A DNA stretch of 64,000 nt from Flavobacteriales bacterium (GCA_020853105.1 JADYZM010000004.1:1-64000), one strand, 5' to 3'. Positions 44,730-53,871 are shown, counted from the stretch's first letter. Program-made: numbers and translations. The notes: generated from the letters alone by a model not told the origin.

Positions 44730-46709
44730 ATGGGTTTTTTAAAACAAATAGTTAATCACAAAAGGCTAACCCTTTTGTATTTTTTTGCAGCATTTTATTT
44801 GATATTATCTTCTGCTGTTCGGTTGTCGTTGTACATTTGGGCGTTTGATTCTATAGATTTCACTGTTGGTGGATTTTTGAAATCTTTTTTGTTGGGGTTT
44901 TTCTTTGATTTTGGTGTTATCTGTTATTTTTTAATTCCATACCTATTTTATTTATTGATACTTCCCAATCGGTATGTTGGAAGTATGCTTGACAAATCAA
45001 TAACGTATTTTGCTTATTTCATTGGTTTATTAATGTTTACCTTTAGTTTTTTAGCAGAATTTACCTTTTGGGAAGAATTTGGTAGTAGGTTTAATTTCAT
45101 AGCGGTTGACTACCTAATTTATACTTTTGAAGTGGTTCAAAATATTCATCAGTCCTATCCTTTATATATATTACTACCGAGTGTTGCTTTAGTTGTTGTA
45201 CTTTATATGATTTATTCATCTAAGAAAGGAGCATTTTCAAAAACATTTAGTTCAACAATAAAGACAATTCAAACACTCCCCATTTTTCTAATTGTAATTC
45301 TTTCGAGCATTTTTTATACCCTTTTTATTCCTAATAATTTATCGGAATGGTCGTTAAACAGATATGAAAACGAATTGAGCAAATCCGGAATATATTCTTT
45401 TTTTGCCGCTTTTAGGAACAATGAACTTAGTTACCCTGATTTTTATATCAGCCAAGATATTAATGAATCGTTTGCCGTATTAAAAAAAATGATTGTTGCT
45501 GAAAATGAGCAGTTTGATTCGTCAAAACCGAACAGTTTAAAACGACAAGTTAAAAACGAAGGAGAAGAATACAAACCCAATGTAATCTTCATTTGCATAG
45601 AAAGTTTCAGTGCTGACTTTATGCATCGATTTGGTAATAAAGATGGAATTACCCCGCATTTAGATTCACTTTCAAAAAACAGTGTATTTTTTACCAACTT
45701 GTTTGCAACAGGAACCCGTACAGTTCGAGGAATGGAAGCTATTTCGTTGTCTGTTCCTCCATCTCCCGGAAGCAGTATAGTTAAACGAAAAAGAAACAAC
45801 ATGGATTTGTTTACGATAGGAACTGTTTTTAAAGAGAAAAACTATAAAAATGTTTTTTTCTATGGCGGTGATGGTTATTTTGATAATATGAATCAATATT
45901 TTGGTGGAAATGGATTTGAAATAGTGGATAGAGGAAGGGGGTATATTATGGGAGACAGTTTTAAGTCTAAAAGAACCAATATTAATGATGATGAAGTTCA
46001 ATTTGAAAATGCTTGGGGGTTGTGCGATGAAGATATATACAATAAAGTGTTAAAAGAAGCAGACAACGATTATAAAAATAACCGGTTGTTTTTCAATTTT
46101 GTGATGACCACGTCAAATCATCGTCCTTATACATTTCCTGAAGGTAGAATTGATCTGCCTTCAAAAGCCAGCGGAAGAAACGGAGCGGTTAAATACACCG
46201 ATTATGCAATATCTAATTTTATCGAAAAGGCAAAGAAGAAACCTTGGTTCAGTAATACAGTTTTTGTAATCATGGCAGACCATTGTGCTTCCAGTGCCGG
46301 GAAACAAGAGTTAGATGTGTCGAAGTACCATATACCAGCATGGATTTATAACTTGCCAAAACAATCTCCTGTTGAGATAAATAAGTTGTGTTCTCAAATT
46401 GATTTATTTCCCACTCTTTTCGGGTATTTTAATTGGGACTACACAACTCAGTTTTTTGGAAGAGATGTAAACAGAATGTTACCTGAAGACGAACGGGCTT
46501 TTATTGGAAATTACAGAAAAATAGGTTACCTGAAAGATGGAAAATTGTTGGTCCTTGGAGATATGAAATCGTCGAATTATTATGCATGGGACAGAAAAAC
46601 AAATGAACTCATTGTATTACCTGAAAATAAAACAGTATTGAAAGAAGCAGTTTCGTACTATCAATGCTACGATTATTTGTATCAAAACAATTTATTGATA
46701 CCAGAATAG
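44730..46709 (+). CDS. LTA synthase/phosphoglycerol transferase family membrane protein
   Basis: The ATG at 44730 (MGFLKQIVNH) gives 659 residues; an ATG 45 bases upstream adds a Cys-rich tail that is unlikely. Five N-terminal helices are followed by an extracytoplasmic alkaline-phosphatase-superfamily domain (about residues 265-600). Metal sites include ICIESFSADF, the catalytic Thr in ATGTRTVRGMEAI and VIMADH. In Gram-positives this family makes lipoteichoic acid; in Gram-negatives relatives add phosphoglycerol or phosphoethanolamine to glycans or lipids. The acceptor here is unknown. Its stop codon abuts the ridA stop codon with no spacer. Confidence 0.87.
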   Translation: MGFLKQIVNHKRLTLLYFFAAFYLILSSAVRLSLYIWAFDSIDFTVGGFLKSFLLGFFFDFGVICYFLIPYLFYLLILPNRYVGSMLDKSITYFAYFIGLLMFTFSFLAEFTFWEEFGSRFNFIAVDYLIYTFEVVQNIHQSYPLYILLPSVALVVVLYMIYSSKKGAFSKTFSSTIKTIQTLPIFLIVILSSIFYTLFIPNNLSEWSLNRYENELSKSGIYSFFAAFRNNELSYPDFYISQDINESFAVLKKMIVAENEQFDSSKPNSLKRQVKNEGEEYKPNVIFICIESFSADFMHRFGNKDGITPHLDSLSKNSVFFTNLFATGTRTVRGMEAISLSVPPSPGSSIVKRKRNNMDLFTIGTVFKEKNYKNVFFYGGDGYFDNMNQYFGGNGFEIVDRGRGYIMGDSFKSKRTNINDDEVQFENAWGLCDEDIYNKVLKEADNDYKNNRLFFNFVMTTSNHRPYTFPEGRIDLPSKASGRNGAVKYTDYAISNFIEKAKKKPWFSNTVFVIMADHCASSAGKQELDVSKYHIPAWIYNLPKQSPVEINKLCSQIDLFPTLFGYFNWDYTTQFFGRDVNRMLPEDERAFIGNYRKIGYLKDGKLLVLGDMKSSNYYAWDRKTNELIVLPENKTVLKEAVSYYQCYDYLYQNNLLIPE

Positions 46710-47087
46710 CTATTTTGTAGCAATTACAGAGATTTCTACATTCACATTTTTTGGCAAACAAGCCACCTGAACGGTTTCTCTCGCAGGGAAATTTGATAAA
46801 AAATAGCTACCGTAAACTTCATTTATCTTGGCAAAGTCATTCATGTTTGAAATGAAAATAGTGCTTTTAATTACATGGCTAAAATCCATTCCAGCTTCAC
46901 TAAGCAAGGCTTTTAAGTTTTCCATCACCATTTTTGTTTCGGCTTTTATTTCTGAAGTTACCAATTCGTTTGTTTTTGGGTCAATAGCAATTTGTCCCGA
47001 TGTATATAACATATTTCCAACCATTACCGCTTGACTGTATGGACCAATTGGTGCAGGTGCATTTGTTGTGTTAATTATCTTTTTCAT
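46710..47087 (-). CDS. ridA: RidA-family reactive intermediate deaminase
   Basis: A 125-residue trimeric enzyme that hydrolyses reactive enamine/imine intermediates made by PLP enzymes such as threonine dehydratase. The family hallmarks are NAPAPIGPYSQAVMVGN, YTSGQIAID and ARETVQVACLPKNVNVEISV, with the substrate-binding Arg in ARETV. The length is standard. Convergent with the LTA-synthase-like gene; 19 bases downstream of the lipoprotein gene, with which it may be co-transcribed. Confidence 0.95.
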   Translation of the reverse strand: MKKIINTTNAPAPIGPYSQAVMVGNMLYTSGQIAIDPKTNELVTSEIKAETKMVMENLKALLSEAGMDFSHVIKSTIFISNMNDFAKINEVYGSYFLSNFPARETVQVACLPKNVNVEISVIATK

Positions 47088-47106
47088 TTAGTTAAGAATT
47101 CAAAAT

Positions 47107-47721
47107 TTATAATGATACATCAGCAAAGATTACCAAAAATGCAAATACAATTCCGGGTATAATAAATAAAAACCACAAGAGTAAATCTACCCAAAAGTTT
47201 GCTGTAACAGCGTCATCAAATAAATAGACTGCCAATGGAGGAATAAATATGGCTAATATGACTAAAACAACTGTGTTCACTTCAGCTGAACTTGAGTTTT
47301 TCAAGGTGTTGTAATTGAAATGTTGTTCTTTTGAAGCTAAAAATTCTTGTTCGTTCAGATTGTTGAATTTATCCCAGTTTCTAAATTCTTTTCTAACAGA
47401 TTTAAGTTGTTTTTCAATGGGAGTAGATGCTTTTGAAGTCTCAAAATTACTTACCGCAATTTTTGGAAAACTATTTTCCGGAATTGGAAGTATGTTTGGA
47501 GTTTCTTCAACAGAAAGTGAATTAACCGATTTTGAGTCAATGGTATTTAATTGAGCAGATTTTTCATCGAGTGAAGCATCGTATGATTTTTTTGATTCTT
47601 TAAAATTTTTGAGGTATTTTCTTTTAGAAAAGTTACTTAAAACGTCAGTATTTGAACTGCATGACACAAAAAAGATACTTCCAAAAAGCAATCCGATTGT
47701 TGAGATGTTTTTCATATTCAT
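47107..47721 (-). CDS. Lipoprotein with C-terminal YqaE/Pmp3-like membrane hairpin
   Basis: A 204-residue protein. The N-terminal signal GLLFGSIFFVSCSS has a lipobox (VSC, Cys about residue 21). A polar, Ser/Lys-rich region of about 120 residues follows with no clear fold. The last 55 residues form a two-helix hairpin like YqaE/Pmp3 (UPF0057) proteins (VVLVILAIFIPPLAVYLFDD, followed by NFWVDLLLWFLFIIPGIV). Pmp3 proteins affect membrane potential and salt tolerance. An acylated N-terminus together with an integral hairpin is unusual. Possible alternatives are a hairpin-only inner-membrane protein with a misread signal. Confidence 0.75.
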   Translation of the reverse strand: MNMKNISTIGLLFGSIFFVSCSSNTDVLSNFSKRKYLKNFKESKKSYDASLDEKSAQLNTIDSKSVNSLSVEETPNILPIPENSFPKIAVSNFETSKASTPIEKQLKSVRKEFRNWDKFNNLNEQEFLASKEQHFNYNTLKNSSSAEVNTVVLVILAIFIPPLAVYLFDDAVTANFWVDLLLWFLFIIPGIVFAFLVIFADVSL

Positions 47722-47829
47722 AATATATGTGAGTTTAACCGTAAAGAATTAATCAAAAGTAATTATCTCTTTTTAAATTAAATCGAATAAAGAAATTCGA
47801 GTTATCAACATCAAATCCGTTAAAAAAAT

Positions 47830-47837
47830 TACTTTTG
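47830..47837 (+). promoter_or_regulatory. -7 element directly ahead of prfC
   Basis: TACTTTTG followed by CGGC matches TAnnTTTG and ends 4 bases before the prfC ATG at 47842. If used, transcription would begin at or next to the start codon. Confidence 0.42.
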
Positions 47838-47841
47838 CGGC

Positions 47842-49437
47842 ATGAGTCTGAATGAAGAAATTGAAAAAAGAAGAACCTTTGGGATTATCAGCCACCCTGA
47901 TGCCGGAAAAACAACACTCACTGAAAAATTATTATTATTTGGTGGAGCTATTCAAACTGCCGGAGCAGTAAAATCAAATAAAATTAAAAAAACAGCTACT
48001 TCCGATTTTATGGAAATCGAGAAACAACGGGGTATTTCTGTGGCAACATCGGTGATGGCGTTTAATTATAAAAATGTAAAAATTAATATTCTGGATACTC
48101 CGGGTCACAAAGACTTTGCAGAGGATACATACAGAACCTTAACTGCTGTTGATAGTGTTATTTTAGTAATAGACTGTGCCAATGGAGTTGAAACTCAAAC
48201 TAAAAAACTGATGGAAGTGTGTAGAATGAGAAATACTCCGGTTATCGTGTTTATAAATAAAATGGATAGAGAAGGGAAAGACCCTTTTGATTTGCTAGAC
48301 GAAATAGAAACCACCCTCAATATTAAACTTCGCCCGTTGAGTTGGCCAATTGGAATTGGGGCTACCTTCAAAGGGGTTTACAACATGTACGAAAACCATT
48401 TAAACCTTTTTGACATCAATAAAACCAAAATTGAACGGAATATTGTTTCGATAAAAGATTTGAATGATTTGGTTCTAGAACAGCAAATAGGAGGGAAGGC
48501 TGCTGAAAAACTACGTGAAGATGTTGAATTGATTGAGGGGGTTTATGATACATTCAGTATTTCAGCATACCAAGAAGGAGCTTTAGCTCCTGTATTTTTT
48601 GGTAGTGCATTGAATAATTTTGGTGTTCAAGAGTTGTTGGACACATTTATCAAAATTGCTCCTTCACCAAGAGGAAGGGAAACCACTGTAAAAATTGTAC
48701 AACCAACTGATGATAAATTTTCAGGGTTTGTTTTTAAAATCCATGCAAATTTAGAACCGAACCACAGAGATAGAATAGCATTTTTAAGGATTTGCTCCGG
48801 AAAATTTGAGAGGAACACATTTTATTATCACGTAAGGAATGATAAAAAAATGAAATTCAGCAATCCCACCAGTTTTATGGCACAAGATAAAAGTGTTATT
48901 GACGAAGCTTTTCCGGGAGATGTTATTGGTTTGTATGATACCGGAACTTTTAAAATTGGAGACACTTTAACCGAAGGCGAAAAGATGGAATTTAAAGGTA
49001 TTCCCAGTTTTTCTCCTGAAATTTTCAAAGAACTGATAAACAAAGACCCAATGAAAACCAAACAACTCGAAAAAGGAATTGAACAATTAACAGATGAAGG
49101 AGTGGCACAGTTGTTTACTCAGCAACCCGGAAACAGAAAAATTATTGGAACAGTTGGTGAACTTCAGTTTGAAGTTATTCAATATCGGTTGAAACACGAA
49201 TATGGTGCATCTGCCGAATTTCAATCTAAAACTTTACACAAAGCTTGTTGGATGACTTCAGATAAACCAGAAAAGATTGATGATTTTATTCGTAGAAAAG
49301 CTCAATACATTGCTACTGACAAAGATGGAAATTTTGTGTTTTTAGCTCAATCTGCATTTTTGCTGCAAAGTGCCCAACAAGATTTTCCAGACATCACTTT
49401 TCATACAACTTCAGAATTTAAAAGAGCAACAGTTTAA
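47842..49437 (+). CDS. prfC: Peptide chain release factor 3
   Basis: A 531-residue translational GTPase that recycles RF1/RF2 after termination. The G1 motif is [14 protein letters not shown], the G2 region is [15 protein letters not shown]3 is [15 protein letters not shown] and G4 is [12 protein letters not shown]. The C-terminal domains resemble those of EF-G, and the length is normal. The stop codon directly abuts the stop of the convergent histidine kinase. No ribosome-binding site is evident upstream, and a -7 promoter element lies 4 bases before the ATG, so the message may be nearly leaderless. Confidence 0.96.
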   Translation: MSLNEEIEKRRTFGIISHPDAGKTTLTEKLLLFGGAIQTAGAVKSNKIKKTATSDFMEIEKQRGISVATSVMAFNYKNVKINILDTPGHKDFAEDTYRTLTAVDSVILVIDCANGVETQTKKLMEVCRMRNTPVIVFINKMDREGKDPFDLLDEIETTLNIKLRPLSWPIGIGATFKGVYNMYENHLNLFDINKTKIERNIVSIKDLNDLVLEQQIGGKAAEKLREDVELIEGVYDTFSISAYQEGALAPVFFGSALNNFGVQELLDTFIKIAPSPRGRETTVKIVQPTDDKFSGFVFKIHANLEPNHRDRIAFLRICSGKFERNTFYYHVRNDKKMKFSNPTSFMAQDKSVIDEAFPGDVIGLYDTGTFKIGDTLTEGEKMEFKGIPSFSPEIFKELINKDPMKTKQLEKGIEQLTDEGVAQLFTQQPGNRKIIGTVGELQFEVIQYRLKHEYGASAEFQSKTLHKACWMTSDKPEKIDDFIRRKAQYIATDKDGNFVFLAQSAFLLQSAQQDFPDITFHTTSEFKRATV

Positions 49438-50640
49438 TTAATCTTCTAAATTGTTTAATTGGAAATGATAAGTAGAATCATTTCTAGTATAACTGCCTTC
49501 TAATTGTTCAGTAAGGGTTTTTATCAATTCAAGACCAAAGCCATTTGTATTTTGCTCATTCCACTTGCCGCTATCGGAGTAAATCAGTATAAACTCTTTA
49601 GGATTTGACCGATTCAGATGAATTAAAATGTTGCCTTCAGTACAATTCTTAAATGCATGTTTAAATGAATTTGATAGCAATTCATTCAATAACAAACCTA
49701 AAGGAACAATAGTTTTTAACCCAACATCTCCAATATCAGATTTTATTTCGGTGCTCACTTTTTTGTTGTGGTCTAAGGTGTGGATAATCTCAAATATCAA
49801 ATCGTTTATATACGATTCTATTTCAATTTTATTTAATTTGTTGGTTTGGTATAACTTACTATGAATCAAAGACATGGTCATGATTCTACTGATGGCTTCG
49901 TCAAATTTGAGTTTTATTTCATCGGGCAAGCTTCCTTTTTGCAAACGTAAAAGGCTGGTAATAATTTGTAAATTGTTTTTTACACGGTGATGAACTTCCT
50001 TGAGTAATACAATGTTTTCGTTGTTTTTTGTTGAAATAAGCTGATTTTGTTTTTCCAATTCACTGTTAGCCAATTTAAGTTCGTTGTTTGAATGTTGTTG
50101 GTGCAGGTAATACAGGTGAATTAAATATCCGAGTACAAATAAAGCAAACGTAACTTCAATAAATTCGCCCACAAGTTGGGAATTGGTTCTAGGTTTTATC
50201 AATACAATGTGTCGGTTCAGGTTATTAAAGAAGAAATAGGCAATTAAAAACGCATTAATAACAGTTGCAATAATGCCGATTCGTTGTCCCAAACCGATGA
50301 ATGTCATGAATAAAGTAATCATTATCCACATAAAATCCACATAATGGGTAAGGTTCATTACGGTGTTCATTGCAAAATGCGACATAAAAAAACCACTGAT
50401 GGAATACACCCAAAAAATAGGAATGTAGTTGCGAGTGATGTAAAGAAAAATAAAACAAAACAACCCAATCAGCAAAACAATTGCCGAAGGTATAGCATTG
50501 TCAATACCAGAAAAACTGTATAAAGTGGTGACAATTGAAAAGATAAAAATAAATGCCAATGAAATTCTCCAAGCCAATAAAAAACTGGCTTTTTCAAAAA
50601 AAGTAGGAAATGAAGATGTATCCGGAGTAAATATTGTCAT
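49438..50640 (-). CDS. Sensor histidine kinase (HisKA_2 type)
   Basis: A 400-residue membrane kinase. The N-terminal about 180 residues hold six hydrophobic helices without a large periplasmic domain, so the signal is probably sensed in the membrane. A short coiled region is followed by the HisKA_2 phosphorylation box LKEVHHRVKNNLQIITSLLRLQ-like (His about residue 217) and a HATPase domain (N box LGLLLNELLSNSFKHAF, G box GFGLELIKT). No response regulator gene is adjacent. HisKA_2 kinases often pair with LytTR or PhyR-type regulators encoded elsewhere. Confidence 0.88.
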   Translation of the reverse strand: MTIFTPDTSSFPTFFEKASFLLAWRISLAFIFIFSIVTTLYSFSGIDNAIPSAIVLLIGLFCFIFLYITRNYIPIFWVYSISGFFMSHFAMNTVMNLTHYVDFMWIMITLFMTFIGLGQRIGIIATVINAFLIAYFFFNNLNRHIVLIKPRTNSQLVGEFIEVTFALFVLGYLIHLYYLHQQHSNNELKLANSELEKQNQLISTKNNENIVLLKEVHHRVKNNLQIITSLLRLQKGSLPDEIKLKFDEAISRIMTMSLIHSKLYQTNKLNKIEIESYINDLIFEIIHTLDHNKKVSTEIKSDIGDVGLKTIVPLGLLLNELLSNSFKHAFKNCTEGNILIHLNRSNPKEFILIYSDSGKWNEQNTNGFGLELIKTLTEQLEGSYTRNDSTYHFQLNNLED

Positions 50641-50736
50641 TCTAAATTAAAATTCTGCTAAAGAATAGCCCAAATTAATAATTATCTTTAAAATTGAGCA
50701 GCAATCTGTAAATTCGTTTTTTAATTTTTTTATAAG

Positions 50737-51546
50737 ATGAGTATTAAAACCACAGAATCTGAGTCTAATTATCAGCATTTAGAACAAAAAGAAACAATTG
50801 AGTTGTTGAAAGGCATTAATTTAGAAGACAAAACAGTACCTCTGGCTGTTGAAAAAGCCATTCCACAAATAGAGTCTTTGGTTGAAGAAATTGTTAAAAG
50901 ATTAAAATCAGGAGGAAGATTGTTTTATATGGGGGCAGGAACAAGCGGAAGACTTGGAATTGTTGACGCCTCAGAATGTCCACCTACATTTGGTGTTGAG
51001 CATGGATTGGTTGTGGGTTTAATTGCAGGTGGCGATACTGCCATTAGAAAGGCAGTTGAGTTTGCAGAAGATGATACTAACCAGGGTTGGATAGACTTAC
51101 AGGAATATAACATAAACAAGAATGATGTGGTTATTGGTATTGCCGCATCAGGGAGTACACCTTATGTTATTGGAGCATTAGAAAAATGCAACGAATCAGG
51201 AATTTTAACAGGTTGTATAACTTGTAACAAAGGCAGCAAACTGGCTGCTGTTTCAAAATTTCCTATTGAAGTAATTGTGGGTCCTGAATTTGTTACGGGT
51301 AGCACTCGCATGAAATCGGGAACAGCCCAAAAACTAGTGTTGAATATGATTTCTACTGCAACCATGATTAAATTGGGCAGAATAAAAGGTAATCGCATGG
51401 TGGATATGCAACCAAGCAATAATAAACTGGTTGACCGCGGCACTCAAATGATTATGAATGAACTGAAGGTGGACTATGAAACGGCTAACAAACTGTTGTT
51501 GCAGTATGGGAATGTTCGTAAAGCGGTGGAATCATACAAAATATAA
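50737..51546 (+). CDS. murQ: N-acetylmuramic acid 6-phosphate etherase
   Basis: A 269-residue SIS-domain enzyme that cleaves the lactyl ether of MurNAc-6-P to GlcNAc-6-P and D-lactate in cell-wall recycling. Diagnostic stretches are FYMGAGTSGRLGIVDASECP, VIGIAASGSTPYVIGAL, ITCNKGSKLAAVS and GPEFVTGSTRMKSGTAQKL. It is slightly shorter than the E. coli enzyme at the C-terminus, which is usual in Bacteroidota. No MurNAc kinase (murK) or importer is adjacent. Confidence 0.95.
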   Translation: MSIKTTESESNYQHLEQKETIELLKGINLEDKTVPLAVEKAIPQIESLVEEIVKRLKSGGRLFYMGAGTSGRLGIVDASECPPTFGVEHGLVVGLIAGGDTAIRKAVEFAEDDTNQGWIDLQEYNINKNDVVIGIAASGSTPYVIGALEKCNESGILTGCITCNKGSKLAAVSKFPIEVIVGPEFVTGSTRMKSGTAQKLVLNMISTATMIKLGRIKGNRMVDMQPSNNKLVDRGTQMIMNELKVDYETANKLLLQYGNVRKAVESYKI

Positions 51547-51654
51547 AATCTATTATTTTTTTTAATTATTAAAAAATTGAAAAAAAATTAAATCAATAAT
51601 AAATTGAGTTTTAAATCGTTATTAAACCAGTATTAACCTAAATTTTTTTATACT

Positions 51655-51858
51655 ATGAAAAAGCACTTGAGAGACCTATCAAATTTTTCATTTACACTAG
51701 GAGTAATTTTTATTGTAATTGAATCGTACCTAATTTCATTTGAAAATGCCGAAATATCCAGTAAATTAACAGCTGGAATTGTAGCATTTGGATTTGGAAC
51801 GTTGGTTGCTTTTGTATCTAAAAATAGTAAATCAAAAGTAATTGATAATAATAATTAG
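51655..51858 (+). CDS. Small two-helix membrane protein, unknown
   Basis: A 67-residue protein with two hydrophobic stretches (FSFTLGVIFIVIESYLI and TAGIVAFGFGTLVAFVS) separated by a short polar turn and ending in a Lys/Asn-rich tail. It has a normal ATG and base composition for the region, so it is probably real, but I know no family. It follows murQ after 108 bases of very A/T-rich DNA. The next 300 bases hold repeats and no gene. Confidence 0.5.
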   Translation: MKKHLRDLSNFSFTLGVIFIVIESYLISFENAEISSKLTAGIVAFGFGTLVAFVSKNSKSKVIDNNN

Positions 51859-51949
51859 GAGTTAAAAGAAAAAAGCAAATCATTGCTACACGCCAATCAC
51901 CAGACTTATGTCAATCGCAGGTTATAAGTCATTTTACTGCAACACCATA

Positions 51950-52000
51950 GTTTTGATTTGCTTTCAACTTTTGTAGAAGTTCTTTAATTTCACGATTATA
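51950..52000. repeat. Repeat copy 1 (diverged)
   Basis: Begins GTTTTGATTTGCTTTCAACT and runs to GATTATAA. Aligned to copy 2 it differs by a few substitutions and lacks one T in the central T-run. Its start is 86 bases from that of copy 2. On the reverse strand it reads YNREIKELLQKLKANQN before a stop. Confidence 0.8.
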
Positions 52001-52035
52001 AGCACCAATTTTTCACATTTTATATTTCTTATTTA

Positions 52036-52092
52036 GTTGTGATTTGCTTTCAACTTTTTGTAGAAGTTCTTTAATTTCACGGTCATAAACAA
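52036..52092. repeat. Repeat copy 2
   Basis: Begins GTTGTGATTTGCTTTCAACT. It contains a nested dyad: AACTT/AAGTT around the centre and GTGA/TCAC further out. Positions 52054-52092 are identical base for base to 54500-54538. On the reverse strand it reads YDREIKELLQKVESKSQ before a stop at 52013. Confidence 0.88.
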
Positions 52093-52160
52093 TCGCAATA
52101 AAGTTGATTGTTATGAGTAATTTTACCAACCAATCGTGCAGACAATAAACAGACGGACAA

Positions 52161-52607
52161 ATGACATTAAAACTACATAATGGCAGCATCATAGATATTT
52201 TTTCGGCAGACACCGAAACAACTCTTGCTTTACCTTATGTAGAATCCGGAATTTCAGCAGGATTTCCTTCTCCGGCATTGGATTTTGTAGATTTAACCAT
52301 TGACCTGAACCGCCATTTAATTAAAAATCCTTCTGCAACTTTTTACGGACGTGTAAAGGGTGATTCGCTAAAAAACGCAGGAATCCATAATGGCGATCTG
52401 CTAATCATTGACCGAAGTTTAGAACCAAAAAACGGAAAAATTGCCGTTTGTTATATTGACGGTGAATTTACAGCAAAGCGTGTTCAAATTTCAAAAAACG
52501 AAATTTTGCTTGTTCCTGAAAATGAAAGTTATCAACCGATACGAGTTACCAAAGAAAATAATTTTTTAATTTGGGGTATTGTTACTCACGTTATTAAAGA
52601 TGTTTAA
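52161..52607 (+). CDS. umuD: UmuD-like SOS mutagenesis peptidase (S24/LexA family)
   Basis: A 148-residue protein with the autocleaving S24 fold and no DNA-binding domain. The cleavage site is ISAGFPSPA (Ala33-Gly34). The catalytic dyad is Ser69 in VKGDSLKNAGI and Lys106 in FTAKRVQI. After RecA-stimulated self-cleavage it assembles with UmuC as DNA polymerase V. The umuC start lies 3 bases after its stop. The likely promoter element is in the gap at 52110-52126, but no Bacteroidota LexA box could be defined. Confidence 0.93.
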   Translation: MTLKLHNGSIIDIFSADTETTLALPYVESGISAGFPSPALDFVDLTIDLNRHLIKNPSATFYGRVKGDSLKNAGIHNGDLLIIDRSLEPKNGKIAVCYIDGEFTAKRVQISKNEILLVPENESYQPIRVTKENNFLIWGIVTHVIKDV

Positions 52608-52610
52608 GTG

Positions 52611-53870
52611 ATGTTTGCCCTTATTGACTGCAATAACTTTTACGCCTCGTGCGAGCGGGTTTTTCGTCCGGATTTGAATGGAAAGCCTGTTGTTGTGCTG
52701 TCTAATAATGACGGTTGTGTAATTGCAAGAAGTAATGAAGCAAAAGCTATTGGCATTCCAATGGGCGCACCTGCATTTGAATACGAAAAACTTTTTCAGC
52801 AACACGGTGTGCAGGTTTTCTCTGCAAATTTCGCTCTGTATGGCGATATGAGTAATCGGGTGATGACAATCCTTTCCGACTATTCGCCCGAAATGGAAAT
52901 TTATAGCATTGACGAATGTTTCTTAAAACTTCACGGTTTTAATTTGTTCAACTTGCAGACTTATGGCGAAGAAATACGTTACAAAGTAACGAAGTGGACA
53001 GGAATACCAATCAGCGTTGGTATTGCCCCTACAAAAGCATTAGCAAAAGTTGCCAACCGTATTGCTAAGAAATATCCTAACGAAACTAATAGCGTTTACA
53101 TCATTGACAGCGAAGAAAAACGTATTAAAGCTTTGAAATGGTTAAGAGTAGAAGATGTATGGGGAATTGGAAGGCAACACAGCAAACGTCTAAACGCAAT
53201 CGGTATAAATACAGCTTTTGACTTTACACAACTTGATGATGAGGTTGTGAAAAAGCAAATGGCAATCGTTGGTTTGCGTTTAAAACACGATTTACAGGGC
53301 GTTCCAACACTTGATTTGGAAGAACGTCAAATCAAAAAAAACATTGCCACCACTCGGAGTTTTGAAACCAATTACACGGAATACGAGCAGTTGGCTGAAA
53401 GAATAAGCACTTTTGCTTCGTCTTGTGCAGAAAAATTGCGAAAACAAAATTCATGTTGCAATTCGTTAATGGTTTTCATTCACACCAACGGACACAGAAC
53501 AGATTTATTACAATACAGCAGAAACATTGTTGTGAAACTTCCATTTCCTACCAATTCAAGCATTGAATTAGCCAAATTTGCAACACAAGCCTTGCAGCGA
53601 ATTTTCAAGAAAGGATATGCTTACAAAAAATCCGGCGTTATTGTACAAGATTTTACTCAAGCTAACAGTTTGCAAAAAAAACTTTTTGAAAATAGAGATG
53701 AACGTCATATCCCTTTAATGCAGGCAATAGACAAAATGAATTTACTGTTCGGACAGCAAAAAATCCGACTTGCTTCGCAAGACACAAAGAGGGTTTGGAA
53801 AATGAAACAACAAAAATTGTCGCCACGTTACACAACCAATTTAAACGATATCATAACAATTAACGTGTAA
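52611..53870 (+). CDS. umuC: UmuC-like Y-family DNA polymerase V subunit
   Basis: A 419-residue translesion polymerase. The opening [20 protein letters not shown] and [20 protein letters not shown] match UmuC. Catalytic carboxylates are in LIDCNN and in [10 protein letters not shown]. The thumb/HhH region [16 protein letters not shown] and a UmuC C-terminal region follow. I start at ATG 52611 rather than the GTG at 52608, as this matches the family's MFAL start. It lies between umuD and the SRAP gene with only 1-3 bases of spacing, so it is one operon. Confidence 0.95.
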   Translation: MFALIDCNNFYASCERVFRPDLNGKPVVVLSNNDGCVIARSNEAKAIGIPMGAPAFEYEKLFQQHGVQVFSANFALYGDMSNRVMTILSDYSPEMEIYSIDECFLKLHGFNLFNLQTYGEEIRYKVTKWTGIPISVGIAPTKALAKVANRIAKKYPNETNSVYIIDSEEKRIKALKWLRVEDVWGIGRQHSKRLNAIGINTAFDFTQLDDEVVKKQMAIVGLRLKHDLQGVPTLDLEERQIKKNIATTRSFETNYTEYEQLAERISTFASSCAEKLRKQNSCCNSLMVFIHTNGHRTDLLQYSRNIVVKLPFPTNSSIELAKFATQALQRIFKKGYAYKKSGVIVQDFTQANSLQKKLFENRDERHIPLMQAIDKMNLLFGQQKIRLASQDTKRVWKMKQQKLSPRYTTNLNDIITINV

Positions 53871-53871
53871 C

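Larger units (their letters stand above)
51859..52160. other. 302-base gap with repeats and a duplicated promoter-like element
   Basis: No gene is supported here. The gap holds two copies of the 39-53 base repeat (51950-52000 and 52036-52092). It also holds two copies of a 17-base sequence GTTATRAGTMATTTTAC (51921-51937 and 52110-52126; 15 of 17 identical). The second contains TAATTTTA, seven of eight positions of the -7 consensus, 36 bases before umuD, so it may be the cassette promoter or an operator. Confidence 0.6.

Noticed and set aside
51950-52092. A true CRISPR array
   Set aside because: Only two adjacent copies, an irregular 86-base period, similarity extending into the would-be spacers, and no cas genes in the window. 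Kept only as a possible relic in the findings.
52013-52213. Minus-strand reading frame of 66 codons overlapping the repeats and the umuD start
   Set aside because: It overlaps the umuD promoter and start, has no family match, and most of it is low-information. Only its last part corresponds to the repeat and is better treated as a possible relic.
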